DNA of 64,000 nt from an uncultured Pontibacter sp. (GCF_947492645.1 NZ_CANLMZ010000008.1:372001-436000); one strand, 5' to 3'; positions 47,401-55,936 are shown, counted from the stretch's first letter. Translations and numbers: made by a program. The notes: a model not told the origin generated them from the letters alone.

Positions 47401-48370
47401 AAACATTGTTCATGGGCCGGCTACGGAACTTAAGCTAATGAAAAGCCACGAACCGTTGGAGGATTTAATTGAAGTGCCAGCTCCGAAGTATGTATTTGCC
47501 GGTAAAATAGACAATGCACCTGGTGCCGGTTACGGAGCCCTATGGGACAAGCAAGGCAAATTGTGGCTTGCTGATTACGCTGGCTCCCTGGTCATAAAGA
47601 ACCCTGATGGAACTGATGCACCTTTCTCTCCGCTTAAATCAATAAGTATAAAAGGCGAAACTTATACTTTAAACCCGCTGAATGGCATTGGCATTGATTT
47701 AGATGGAAACATACTTGTAGCCCGCAACCGCCACCTGCTTAAAGTAAATGCAACTACCGGTGAGGGTATGGCTGTCTGGGAGGTGCCGGCGGGCATGCGC
47801 GCCATTACATCGCCTCGCGTAAACAGCAAAGGCGAAATCTACGCCATGTCGTTATTTGCTGAAGACCAAAACTATGTATTAAAACAAAGCGCCACCGACC
47901 CAACTACATTTGAGTTGGTACGTACGCTGACGCTACCTAACCGCATACTTGCACGCACCTTTGCCATGACACCAGATGGCTTAACGCTATACTTCCCAAA
48001 CCCAGGCAGCCCATCCATCCAAAAGTACAGCAGCAAAGACGGCAGCACTTATAAAAGAGAAGAAGATATTACCAGCACAGCCGCCGGCTCTAATGCATTG
48101 GTGGTTGGTGCCGATAATAATATCTATGCAGCCGTACGGGCTAGCGGTGTGGGGCCATCTACGTTTCACTTCCGCGACGACAGCAAGAAAGTGATGTGGA
48201 CTTTACCCTTACCTGAAGTAGGTGGCGCAGAAGCCCGTGGCATTGGCGTATCTGCGGATGGCCGCACCCTCATTTTCTGCAGTTGGGACAACGGCGGTGG
48301 GTTTTACCGTTATGTGCTGCAAGACGAAAGCGCCAAAGCGGGCAAAAAACCGACTTCATTAAAAGAATAA
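44465..48370 (+). CDS. Multidomain NAGPA phosphodiester glycosidase - metallophosphatase - CHRD - propeller protein
   Basis: A 1301-residue exported protein. Order: signal peptide (1-24); NAGPA phosphodiester glycosidase (~55-305, AINGGYF at 101-107 and NLDGGGSS at 264-271); golvesin-like binding domain (~312-446); calcineurin-like phosphoesterase (~458-695) with D465, G499-D500, GNHD 540-543 and GHHH 665-668; CHRD-like domain (~760-877); Fn3-like domain (~885-995); NHL-like propeller (~1005-1295). The usual D-x-H of the phosphatase is D465-L-N. NAGPA removes GlcNAc attached through phosphate; with a phosphatase it could strip phosphosugar groups from wall polymers, which is inference. No T9SS tail. 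Confidence 0.85.
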   Translation: MKHVAALFACLLYLLLAARPLTAQAQQLNLTWEPREDLNILLPSSVRVFEANGQLSDGARVRAVYATIDLKDQNLKLRAVGSNTIRQTTQEAYEQNNAILAINGGYFAATSSVSILVSDGETVAPGPNGQVTRGAFGMVNGKPEIVWPYAVGKENLLYKYPAPNNAQGGKPTATTPKGAQRWLANQAVGGGPVLVKYGKLSNSSIAEGFPAGHLVRHPRTAIGYLNENTILMMVVDGRQQASVGVTMDELAQMMLEVGCYEAVNLDGGGSSAMVAADEVVNIPVDAAGGNRYSLRKNASALVLSQLAPTQQQNIVYLDTDSPHYTESGLWKESNHANYYGNTPSRIATATQKYSKATYAFDGIRRGKYQLATWWTVNPTANTNKATYVLHHGTKTDTLTKDQTSLSTSGKWNVFGDFILGPGDYLELLGNGAEGKMVADAIRLVERKGFPEQANRGDLRIGIISDLNSGLGSATYEWQVDSIMNRIPRVWQPDLVVCSGDMVAGMGITDTAKLTKMWAGFDKHIVKPLRDANIPFAFTLGNHDGPRSYPLEQQAAATYWGKSESNPGLQFIDRSHFPFYYSFVKDGVFFVSWEASSSEITEENLKWMAAQFEKPEAKNAKMRFVLGHMPLYSVAQERDSKGNVLANPEKLHALLEKYNVHTYISGHHHAYYPGKRGKLELLNTGAAGAGPRGWLTLDSEPQNTITIMDIFFEQDSIAYTTYDIKKKAADDMAVLNEKALPTAIFGVNGHLVRRDIQISGEATGILAPVAGISEGGTGTVTAKVEGNRLLVQGQFSGLDAKLLKSEAAVGLYKGRNTEPGTLLQPLKVKTGNRRKGSFKASIELTDNLPEWLAVGALYVQLHTENNPEGALRTQLYPTYNQAPAAPQFTSHNSRNTYAVRNIEALYRVSWSKAQDPEGDFISYTYQLAADAQFKNILWDKNTGRENTLKLLEQDWYNLLGTAAEGSPVVFYHRVIATDGRNIVHGPATELKLMKSHEPLEDLIEVPAPKYVFAGKIDNAPGAGYGALWDKQGKLWLADYAGSLVIKNPDGTDAPFSPLKSISIKGETYTLNPLNGIGIDLDGNILVARNRHLLKVNATTGEGMAVWEVPAGMRAITSPRVNSKGEIYAMSLFAEDQNYVLKQSATDPTTFELVRTLTLPNRILARTFAMTPDGLTLYFPNPGSPSIQKYSSKDGSTYKREEDITSTAAGSNALVVGADNNIYAAVRASGVGPSTFHFRDDSKKVMWTLPLPEVGGAEARGIGVSADGRTLIFCSWDNGGGFYRYVLQDESAKAGKKPTSLKE

Positions 48371-48493
48371 AGCTATGCGCACTTGCTGTTTGTCAGCCTA
48401 TGTGGTAACGAGACATTATTTTCATACTTGCTTAAAAGTGAGGACAGCACACAGCAGAAAGTATAAAGTATAAACGCCCTTAAACCTTATCAG

Positions 48494-49771
48494 ATGAAAC
48501 ACCTAACCTCCCTCTTGCTTCTAACGTGCTTTGTGTTGGGCATAAGCGGATGCAAAAGCACCAAACCAGTAGCTACAGCGCTGCCTGCCCCTGCAAGTAG
48601 CGTAGTTATCGGTGCTGAACGCTTGTTTACACCAGATTTTTTGCCGCTGGTAAAAGGCAAACGAGTTGGCCTTGTTACAAACCATACAGGCCTTTTACCC
48701 GATGGCCGCCACCTGGTTGATGTGCTGCACCAGCACCCGGATGTTGAACTTACCGTTTTATTCGGGCCTGAGCACGGCATACGCGGCGAAGAAGACAACC
48801 ACGTGGCAGATGGGAAAGACTCGAGGACTGGCTTACCCGTAATTTCGCTTTATGGCAAAGTAAGAAAACCTACTGCTGCCATGCTGGAAAATGTGGACGT
48901 GCTGGTGTTTGATATACAAGATATAGGCGCACGCTTTTATACATATATCGCCACCATGAACAACGTAATGGAAGCCGCCGCAGAACAAGGCAAGCCATAC
49001 CTGGTACTCGACCGCCCTAACGCCATCGGGGGTTTGTACGTGGATGGCCCTGTTGCCGGGAAAGCCGGAGAGCCGATAAGCAACCAGGAGCAAGTGCCCG
49101 TAACCCATGGCATGACAGTAGGTGAACTGGCGCTTATGTTTAACGCGGAGCGGGGGACTAAAAACTTATCAAAAGCCAGGCTTACGGTAATCCCGATGCA
49201 AAATTACGAGCGCCAACAATGGTACGACCAGACCGGCCTGCCCTGGATAAAGCCCTCGCCAAACATGCTGACGCTTACAACAGCTGCCGTTTACCCCGCT
49301 ACCTGCTTACTGGAAGGCACAAATATTTCCGAGGGCCGTGGCACCATGCAGCCTTTCGAGTACATAGCAGCACCCTGGATAGACGGAAATAAATTAGCAG
49401 ACCAACTCAATAGCTACAAGCTGGCAGGCGTATCTTTTAAACCCGCTACCTTCGTGCCTGATAGTATAGTGGATGGCATTAAAATATACCCGCCAAAGTT
49501 TATGGGAGAACAATGCCACGGAGCCGGAATAGTTATAACAGACCGAAATGCATTTGAGTCGGCGAAGGCTGGCGTATTTATACTTCATGCCCTCAAAACG
49601 CTGTATCCTGATAAGCTGGAATGGAAAGAAGGGCGAATGGACCGCCTTTGGGGAACCCCAAAGGTTCGGGAGCAATTACAGGCGGGAGTATCGCCCCACG
49701 AAATTGTAAAGAACTGGGATAGCGAACTATCCTACTTTAAAGATACTAGAAGCAAGTACCTGCTTTACTAA
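48494..49771 (+). CDS. namZ: Exo-beta-N-acetylmuramidase NamZ (DUF1343, GH171), lipoprotein
   Basis: A 425-residue lipoprotein, lipobox ending at C20 (LGISGC). The family cuts MurNAc from the non-reducing end of peptidoglycan glycan; B. subtilis NamZ (YbbC) is the studied case. Hallmarks are GLVTNHTG (~59-66), the pair FGPEHGIRGEE (~90-100, with E93 as a likely catalytic residue), FDIQDIGARFYTYI (~139-152) and the late TNISEGRGT. It follows the NAGPA fusion by 123 bases in the same direction. MurNAc released would suit the symporter and MurQ. Confidence 0.93.
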   Translation: MKHLTSLLLLTCFVLGISGCKSTKPVATALPAPASSVVIGAERLFTPDFLPLVKGKRVGLVTNHTGLLPDGRHLVDVLHQHPDVELTVLFGPEHGIRGEEDNHVADGKDSRTGLPVISLYGKVRKPTAAMLENVDVLVFDIQDIGARFYTYIATMNNVMEAAAEQGKPYLVLDRPNAIGGLYVDGPVAGKAGEPISNQEQVPVTHGMTVGELALMFNAERGTKNLSKARLTVIPMQNYERQQWYDQTGLPWIKPSPNMLTLTTAAVYPATCLLEGTNISEGRGTMQPFEYIAAPWIDGNKLADQLNSYKLAGVSFKPATFVPDSIVDGIKIYPPKFMGEQCHGAGIVITDRNAFESAKAGVFILHALKTLYPDKLEWKEGRMDRLWGTPKVREQLQAGVSPHEIVKNWDSELSYFKDTRSKYLLY

Positions 49772-49782
49772 ACCTGCTTTTG

Positions 49783-49886
49783 CAACATCCTCTTGAGGAA
49801 ATCATACATGTGCATTGCCTGGAGAAATAGCTCCGTGTATAAAAAGCAGATGCAAGGCTAAAGGTGGTTTCCTTAAGAGGATGTTG
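49783..49886. repeat. 19-bp near-perfect inverted repeat between namZ and the serine hydrolase
   Basis: 49783-49801 pairs with 49868-49886 with a single wobble, around a 66-base loop. It lies between convergent genes and may end both transcripts, but there is no strong T run. Confidence 0.5.
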
Positions 49887-49900
49887 TTTAAGAGATATCG

Positions 49901-50821
49901 CTACTTTATCAATTCAGGGTCTACATAGGTGCCGTAGCGGCTTGCATTGCCTAATCGCCAGTAATATTGGTAAAGTATAGCCGAAGCCTGCTCCATTACC
50001 CGTTCTGCCTGCTCCGCTACTTTGTAACTTTCCATCATGGCAATGGCATAAGGCCGCTCCTGCAGCTCTACAATAGCCCACTCCGTTGACACTCCATTAA
50101 GTATACCCGGCTTAAAAGCGATAGAAACATGCGCAGGAATGCCCTCGGCCAGGCGGCTGGTTTCGCGGGTTGTCTTTCGTAGTATTGCTACAATCTCCCC
50201 TGAAACAGCTTTGTTGATAAACTCCCCTTTGTAAAGCATTTCCAGTATGCTAGCAGCTTCCGACGGAGTGGAAATATTCTCTTCACCACGGGCAGATGCT
50301 GCCGCATTTATCATTTTGCGTTGCACACGGGTCTGCGTAAATCCAAGACTTTTAAGGGTAGCATTAATGTTCTCTAGCTTCACCAGGTCAATAAGGGAGT
50401 TGGTAGCGGTATTGTCGCTTAAGGCAATCATCAATATACCTAAGTTCCGGATACTGAAAGAAGCAGGTTGGGCCAGGTCTTTTATGATGCCTGTACCGCC
50501 TACAACATCAGCCTGCTTAATAGCCCGCGTATCAGATAGAGAGAATTTCTTCTGGTTTGCCTGCTGGTATACTTCCATCAGTATCGGGATTTTAATGGCG
50601 CTGGCCTGCGGAAACACAGCATCTTCGTTAAATACGATGCGCTCACCGGTAGTTAAATCAACGGCAACAAGCCCCGTTACAGCCGGAGAACTTGCCAGCA
50701 ATGCTTTTAGCTGCTCCTCCGTTTTCTGGCGTAGTAATTCCTGTGGCGTTTTCTGGGCAGCTGCAGGTAGCACCATTCCAAAAACAAGTATAGCCAAGTA
50801 TAAAATTGTGTGCTTTATCAT
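49901..50821 (-). CDS. Exported serine hydrolase of the class A beta-lactamase fold
   Basis: About 306 residues from the ATG at 50821, which starts a good signal peptide (IKHTILYLAILVFGMVLPAAAQ); an upstream start at 50878 adds a charged extension and is unlikely. S74-x-x-K77 (SAIK) and S135-D136-N137 are intact. The omega-loop Glu needed to deacylate penicillins is missing: the segment reads QRKMINAA, and the KTG box is KPG (237-239). It is therefore more likely a peptidase or esterase acting on wall peptides than a true beta-lactamase. Neighbours are murein enzymes. Confidence 0.85.
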   Translation of the reverse strand: MIKHTILYLAILVFGMVLPAAAQKTPQELLRQKTEEQLKALLASSPAVTGLVAVDLTTGERIVFNEDAVFPQASAIKIPILMEVYQQANQKKFSLSDTRAIKQADVVGGTGIIKDLAQPASFSIRNLGILMIALSDNTATNSLIDLVKLENINATLKSLGFTQTRVQRKMINAAASARGEENISTPSEAASILEMLYKGEFINKAVSGEIVAILRKTTRETSRLAEGIPAHVSIAFKPGILNGVSTEWAIVELQERPYAIAMMESYKVAEQAERVMEQASAILYQYYWRLGNASRYGTYVDPELIK

Positions 50822-50931
50822 AGTGCAAGGTGAATTTCTATACTTCTCAATCTTATTTCTAATTCCTTTATGAAGCAATTATCTGGCATCCAGCATACTT
50901 TTTGTGTTGCGCGTTTACAACAACTAATATC

Positions 50932-51540
50932 CTACTTTGCAATCAACTGCCGGAAGTATGGCAGTTGGGCGTACAACTTAGAGCCCGGGCATAAAGTAGA
51001 AGCGTAATCTTTGTGAGTGCCGAGCCTATCTGCCGTAATTTTATACTTTTTTGCGAGCGCCGGCACAAGTAACCGCAGGGTTTCCATTTGCTTCGCCGTA
51101 ATTTCTTCCTCCTCAAAGTTGCCTTCAACTACCACCAGTAAATGCCCTGCCGGGTCGTATCCTGTGTTCGAGTCGCCGGCATAGTTTATGTCTCTACCCT
51201 CGGCTACCTGCCCATGTACATCTACATATAAATGGTATGGAATATCGGCCCAGGGCTGCTTGGTTCTGCCATCTCCTAATTTGCTTTCCTGCTGCGAGAA
51301 TTGCTGCAAAGCTTTCATTTTATCGGTGAGGCTTTTATCTGGCAGTTGCTTTGTGGCGGTGTGGTGGATGGTGAGATAAGCAAGTTTGTGGCTGCGCATA
51401 GGTAAGACAGGCGCGTTGGCTCCCCATTCGCCGCGCGTCAGGTAATCTATACTTTGGGGTACAAGCTGTGCCGTGGCGGCAGGGCGCTGGCAACCTGCAA
51501 GTAAGCCTACCATAAAAGTTAAGAGTAGAAATTTCTTCAT
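50932..51540 (-). CDS. PGRP-type N-acetylmuramoyl-L-alanine amidase, lipoprotein
   Basis: About 202 residues from the ATG at 51540, which places a lipobox at C17 (LLAGC); the longer frame from 51597 does not. It is a zinc amidase of the T7 lysozyme/PGRP form: H59/H60 (TIHHTAT), Y102 in PYHLYVD, H176 and C184 (THKDYASTLCPG) with the same eight-residue His-Cys spacing as T7 lysozyme. It would strip stem peptides from murein outside the cytoplasm, making denuded glycan for DigH- and NamZ-type enzymes. Confidence 0.92.
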   Translation of the reverse strand: MKKFLLLTFMVGLLAGCQRPAATAQLVPQSIDYLTRGEWGANAPVLPMRSHKLAYLTIHHTATKQLPDKSLTDKMKALQQFSQQESKLGDGRTKQPWADIPYHLYVDVHGQVAEGRDINYAGDSNTGYDPAGHLLVVVEGNFEEEEITAKQMETLRLLVPALAKKYKITADRLGTHKDYASTLCPGSKLYAQLPYFRQLIAK

Positions 51541-51609
51541 TTTATACTTCAGGTTAATGGCTGCTATAACAAACGTAAAGCAGCCATACTTATACAATTC
51601 TGATAAACG

Positions 51610-52311
51610 TTAAAGCACCTCTTCCAGCCTCACAAACTCGTAGCCTTTCTGCTTTAACTGCACCAGTAGTTCCTCTAGCCGGTAATAGAATTTATCTGTG
51701 CGCCGTGGATCGGTGCCTATGTGCAGGAGCAGCATAAAGCCATTCAGTCCACTGGGGTCTTTTGCCTCGAGGGCAAATATAGATTGCAATATAGTTTCGG
51801 AGCTTACATAACGGTTTCCCATTTCGGGGTAAGTATAATCAGCGGCAGAGCGGGTGCCGTAGGTAAAGTTTACCAGTTGCAGCCCTTCCTCTTTTGTCCA
51901 GTTGCTTATACTTTGGTTGTACCACTCGTAAGGCGGCAGAAAGTATGGCGCGTCCTGCTTGCTTACCCCATACTTTGCCATCTTCCGGTAATTATCCCTG
52001 AGGTCTTTGCTAAACTGCTTTTGCGTCACCAAGAGGCTGTCCCGTTTTGTCCAGTCGCAGTAAAGCAGGTGTTTATCAGAGTGCGCTCCTAAATAGTGTC
52101 CGTCTTTGTTAAGGCCTTCTATCAACGTAGCGAAACCAGCATTGCCGTAAAAATTACCGGTAAAAAAGAACGATGCTTTTGCCTGTTGCTTGCTCAGCAC
52201 CTGCTTTATGTGCTCGCCGCCATCCGCAAACTCATCTCCGGTAAAGACAAGCGCTATTTTCTTCGCTGATACATCACCCCGGATAATGGCACCATGCGCA
52301 TCTACGGTTAC
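51610..52311 (-). CDS. Polysaccharide deacetylase domain in the -1 frame after GH9 (frameshift product)
   Basis: 233 codons open from the GH9 stop. The first conventional start is a GTG at 52200, which would remove the domain's first motif; no ATG, GTG or TTG lies upstream in the frame. Read from 52311 the domain is complete: LVFTGDEFADGG (motif 1 Asp), GAHSDKH (motif 2 His pair), FLPPYEW (motif 3) and LLHIGTD (motif 5). It is thus best read as the C-terminal half of the GH9 protein, giving ~850 residues when the ribosome shifts by -1. CE4 enzymes remove acetyl from GlcNAc or MurNAc. An indel in the six-A run is the alternative. Confidence 0.75.
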   Translation of the reverse strand, partial: VTVDAHGAIIRGDVSAKKIALVFTGDEFADGGEHIKQVLSKQQAKASFFFTGNFYGNAGFATLIEGLNKDGHYLGAHSDKHLLYCDWTKRDSLLVTQKQFSKDLRDNYRKMAKYGVSKQDAPYFLPPYEWYNQSISNWTKEEGLQLVNFTYGTRSAADYTYPEMGNRYVSSETILQSIFALEAKDPSGLNGFMLLLHIGTDPRRTDKFYYRLEELLVQLKQKGYEFVRLEEVL

Positions 52312-52330
52312 TTTTTTGGCTGAGCTCCCT
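52308..52330 (-). promoter_or_regulatory. Candidate -1 programmed frameshift site (dnaX-like)
   Basis: On the minus strand A_AAA_AAG (52317-52311) precedes the GH9 stop TAA (52310-52308) directly. AGGGAG (52330-52325) lies seven bases upstream, as the Shine-Dalgarno-like stimulator does in E. coli dnaX, which has the same heptamer. A shift of -1 enters the deacetylase frame. No strong hairpin downstream was found. Confidence 0.65.
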
Positions 52331-54161
52331 CCCCGGAACTATTCTCTTTAGCGGCCAGCAGGTAAATAAGCGAGGCCGTACCATCCATAGTTGGCTCGTT
52401 GGTGCTGTAGTCGCCATAATCATCGTGGTATACCACCAGGTCCGACTGGAATTCAGCATACTCATCCGGCTCGTAAAGTGTAATGCCGATCAGGTTTTTG
52501 TAGATGTTGCCGTACACGGGTCCGTCTACCAAGCCGCCATCGATAGGATATTTGTAAAGCTGCGTAAATGCAGAATGTGGATCGACAGGCGTATCGCCGT
52601 TTTCAGGCAAGCCAAACACCATACTGGTGCCCCATGGGTTGCAGCCAAACAGCCAATCAAAGTTAGCCTGCTCCAGTTCAGCGTAAGTCTGGTCGCCGCT
52701 CAGGTTGCGGTACAGGTAGCTTTGTATGGCAAAAGATGTGGTGAGGTTGTTAGAGCACCAGATAAACGGCACACCCCGGTAAAAGGCATTGTTTTTCGCT
52801 TTGGCAAACACACGCTCAATGCCCTCTCTGTAAAAACCAATCAGTTCTGCCTTGGTGGTGGCATCTGCTTTTTTAGCCAGTTCAAAGTGCCCGAAGTTAT
52901 GGAACGGATACCATTGGTAGTGGCGTGCTGTATCTGCTCCCATCCAGGGCGTTACTTTTTCCTGTAGCCCATACGTATAAGCCTGCTTAAAGTAGTCCTG
53001 GTTACCGGTAAGCTGGTATAAGGCAGCTGCTCCCAATTGCATGTCATCTACCCAATTATCTTCTTCGTAAAAGTATGGCGCGCGGTTAGGCGCTGTCTGG
53101 CTAACGCCAGGTTTGGCAAGGCCCAGTTTGTAAGCCGATTGTGCTTTCTGGCCAAACAGGCTTGCCAGTTCTTTGTCGTTACTGTTGTAGAGCTGTGATG
53201 CCAGGGCAAAGGCACTTGCAAATTTACCGGCTGTTGAGGCAACGCCTGTAGCTCTGTTTTTATACTTGCCCAAGCCTTGTGGTTCGCCGGTGGCAAAGTA
53301 TACTGGCCGTGCCCTTCCTAAGCCATAGTCTACGCTATCGTGGTTAGGCAATCGCATTTTCTGATGATCGCGGTCATCGGCTAACTGGTTAAAGAGCCAG
53401 TCTTCGCGCGGGTGCAGTTTCAGAAGCCATTCAAGTCCCCACTTTGCCTCGTCCAGCACATCGGCCACACCGTTCGTGCCATCTAAACCGTTAGCCTGAT
53501 GCTTGTCTGTAAACACCCCCGGAAAGTCGCGGTAAGCTGCCAGCAGGTGGTACGTAGCGTTGGCAGAGGTGGTAGCATATTGCAGGTAATCCGACGCGTC
53601 GTGCCACCCACCAGACACATCGATAATAGTACTGTCAGGCATTGGGCCATACATCGTATATCCGTCAGCAGTATGGCAGGAGTCTTTTAAGTATGGGTTA
53701 AAACCGCTGCGTTGCTGGCGCATGTAGCGCAGCGCAAAATCGGCTGTTCCTTTGTATACATCAGCACCAATCTTAAAAACCGGAGACGTGGCAACGCCAG
53801 CTTTTAAGAAGTAATTGCCGGGTTCGTTAAAAGCCGTAAAATTGAGCCTGTAGGATTGCTTAAAAGGACCGTAAGCGCCATACGCCTCTCCGGCTTTCCC
53901 TTTGTACACCACTTTATTTGTAGTGGCATCCACTAACTCGAACCGCTTTAGTTTCTCTGTGCCTTTGCTTCCCCAAACGGCTACTTTTATTCCTTGTGGT
54001 GTATAGCCCAATTGGTTTATGCGTATCCAGGCGGGGCCTTTGGCGGCAGATGCAATCTGAGCATCGTAAGCTGGCCTGGCCTTGTTGGTAAGTGCAATGG
54101 CATTGGCCGTTAGAATCAATGCCGCCAACATAAACGTTATTACTGTCTTTTTCCTGTTCAT
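52308..54161 (-). CDS. Glycoside hydrolase family 9 with N-terminal Ig-like domain
   Basis: 617 residues in the zero frame. Signal peptide or anchor at ~5-24; cellulase Ig-like N-terminal domain ~43-133; GH9 (alpha/alpha)6 barrel ~140-605. The base is in HDASDYLQY (D188/D191) and the acid is E589 in NEPTMDG. GH9 covers cellulases and exo-glucosaminidases acting on deacetylated chitin-type oligomers. With a deacetylase joined in the -1 frame and amino-sugar genes around, the second use is attractive but unproven. The last codons are CCA AAA AAG TAA. Confidence 0.93.
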   Translation of the reverse strand: MNRKKTVITFMLAALILTANAIALTNKARPAYDAQIASAAKGPAWIRINQLGYTPQGIKVAVWGSKGTEKLKRFELVDATTNKVVYKGKAGEAYGAYGPFKQSYRLNFTAFNEPGNYFLKAGVATSPVFKIGADVYKGTADFALRYMRQQRSGFNPYLKDSCHTADGYTMYGPMPDSTIIDVSGGWHDASDYLQYATTSANATYHLLAAYRDFPGVFTDKHQANGLDGTNGVADVLDEAKWGLEWLLKLHPREDWLFNQLADDRDHQKMRLPNHDSVDYGLGRARPVYFATGEPQGLGKYKNRATGVASTAGKFASAFALASQLYNSNDKELASLFGQKAQSAYKLGLAKPGVSQTAPNRAPYFYEEDNWVDDMQLGAAALYQLTGNQDYFKQAYTYGLQEKVTPWMGADTARHYQWYPFHNFGHFELAKKADATTKAELIGFYREGIERVFAKAKNNAFYRGVPFIWCSNNLTTSFAIQSYLYRNLSGDQTYAELEQANFDWLFGCNPWGTSMVFGLPENGDTPVDPHSAFTQLYKYPIDGGLVDGPVYGNIYKNLIGITLYEPDEYAEFQSDLVVYHDDYGDYSTNEPTMDGTASLIYLLAAKENSSGEGAQPKK

Positions 54162-54349
54162 AGCTAAGTATGTTTTTAGGCCATGTATGCCTGGTATTTT
54201 ATACTTTAGAAAAGATGTGTACGTGCGCTATTTAAGTTAAAAAAATCAACCCAAAGCCCCACTCAAAAGAGAAAAACAAAAGACGCATTTCTTTCCTGAG
54301 AGGGAACAAAGATATACTCGGTGACACACCTTATACTTACAGCCCCAAT

Positions 54350-55885
54350 TTAAAACTTCGCCTTTATTGCATTAGATGGGGCGCTTTCATTTTTAAGCCT
54401 GTCTATGGCAGTTACTACGTACTGATACTTCTTCCCTTTCCTGATGCTTTCGTCATCGTAAGACTCCAGGGTATGATCAAAAATCACCTTTACAATATGC
54501 TTCGGGTTTTCCAGGTTTAACGGCTCCCCTTCCTCAAAGCGGTAAATCACATAGCCGTACACCTGCTCATCCTGCGGGCGCTCCCATCTAAGTTTTGCTT
54601 TCTTGTTTGATTTAAAGATCAGGAATTTCTTTTCCTTTAGCTCCGAGGGCGCTGCCGGTGCGGTATCATCCAGCCACTGCATTTGCGGGTGCAAGGCAGG
54701 ATACTTGTAAAAATTGTGTTGCAGCGAATCTCTGAACCCGGCCAGGTTGTTTGTAAGCGATTTGGAGCTGAAGTACACGCTACCCTGCACGTTAGGATTC
54801 TCGCGGAGGTAACGCACCTGGTTTGGCAGCTGTTGCCTGTTTCGCCAGCCTTCTCTGTCTTCCATGGCGCGGTAAACGCCCTGCCCTATGTATACATGCT
54901 TGCCAAACGAATTAGCGGCCCACCAATCCAGTAGTTTCTCGTAGGGGGCAGCAGCGTAATGAAAAGGAAAGTACAGCTGCGGGTTAACGTAATCAATCCA
55001 GCCCTCCTGCACCCATTTGCGGGCATCTGCATACAAGGCGCTGTACCCCGACAAGCCATTGCTTTCGGAACCTAACGAGTCCTGAGCCAGGTTGCGCCAT
55101 ATCCCGAAGGGGCTTATACCAAACTTTACATGCCTTTTTTCGGAACGTATATTCTCGCCCAGGCTTTCAATAAGTACATCCACGTTATTGCGGCGCCAGT
55201 CTTCAATGTTGGCAAAGCTTTGCCCATACTGCATATAGGCCGTTGAATCTGGGAGCGGATCTTTGCCGGGGTAAGGGTAAAAGTAGTCGTCGAAGTGAAT
55301 GCCGTCGATATCGTAGTTGCGCACGATGTCAAGTATAACGTCTACTATGTAAGACCTTACTTCCGGTATGCCTGGGTTAAAGTACTTTTTATCTCCGTAG
55401 CTAAAAAACCACTCCGGCGTTTTCCTTGTAATGTGGTCTGGGCTGGTTAAGGAGTCCACTAAGCTTGTGGTAGCGCGGTAAGGGTTTATCCAGGCATGTA
55501 GCTCCATGCCACGTTTATGCGCTTCCTGAATGGCAAACTCCAGCGGGTCGTAAAAAGGCTCTGGCGCCAGGCCTTGCTTACCCGTCAAAAACCGGCTCCA
55601 TTGCTCGCGCCCTTTGGCATAAAAGGCATCTGTTGATGGCCGCACTTGCAGCATAATAGCATTTATACCTGTCTTCTGGTGTTCATCCAGTATCTGAATA
55701 AGCTCCTGCTGTTGTGCGGCAGGGTTTACTCCTACGGCAGCCTTAGTAGGCCAGTCAATGTTCTGTACCGTTGCAATCCATACACCTCTGAATTCTCTTT
55801 TTGGAGCAAACTTGCTCTCCTGGGCATAAGTGGCTGTGGCAAGTATAAGTAAGGAGACAAAAAGTGTAAATCTCTTAATCATCAT
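54350..55885 (-). CDS. GHL10-family glycan hydrolase, DigH/YngK-like
   Basis: About 511 residues from the ATG at 55885; the longer frame from 55948 would start inside a terminator. Signal peptide ends near TYAQ. The TIM barrel ~35-365 has the family start REFRGVWIATVQNIDWP, the FDDYF turn in GIHFDDYFYPYPG and HAWINPYR. A Fn3-like domain follows (~415-510). E. coli DigH of this family cuts denuded peptidoglycan glycans. Together with two amidases in the locus this role is plausible; alpha-glucan or other substrates cannot be excluded. Confidence 0.87.
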   Translation of the reverse strand: MMIKRFTLFVSLLILATATYAQESKFAPKREFRGVWIATVQNIDWPTKAAVGVNPAAQQQELIQILDEHQKTGINAIMLQVRPSTDAFYAKGREQWSRFLTGKQGLAPEPFYDPLEFAIQEAHKRGMELHAWINPYRATTSLVDSLTSPDHITRKTPEWFFSYGDKKYFNPGIPEVRSYIVDVILDIVRNYDIDGIHFDDYFYPYPGKDPLPDSTAYMQYGQSFANIEDWRRNNVDVLIESLGENIRSEKRHVKFGISPFGIWRNLAQDSLGSESNGLSGYSALYADARKWVQEGWIDYVNPQLYFPFHYAAAPYEKLLDWWAANSFGKHVYIGQGVYRAMEDREGWRNRQQLPNQVRYLRENPNVQGSVYFSSKSLTNNLAGFRDSLQHNFYKYPALHPQMQWLDDTAPAAPSELKEKKFLIFKSNKKAKLRWERPQDEQVYGYVIYRFEEGEPLNLENPKHIVKVIFDHTLESYDDESIRKGKKYQYVVTAIDRLKNESAPSNAIKAKF

Positions 55886-55897
55886 AATCCTGTTAAT

Positions 55898-55936
55898 AAA
55901 AAGCCCCCCAGGCTTTTGACCAATGGAGGGCTTTTT
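55898..55936 (-). terminator. Terminator/attenuator between susD and the DigH-like gene
   Basis: 55898-55909 pairs with 55925-55936 with one mismatch, followed by a T run on the minus strand. It lies 13 bases before the downstream ATG, so read-through would set the ratio of SusCD to hydrolases. Confidence 0.7.

Noticed and set aside
51610-52200. Deacetylase as a stand-alone gene starting at GTG 52200
   Set aside because: This start removes the first catalytic motif (GDEFADGG), which is in frame upstream, so the frame must be entered from GH9.
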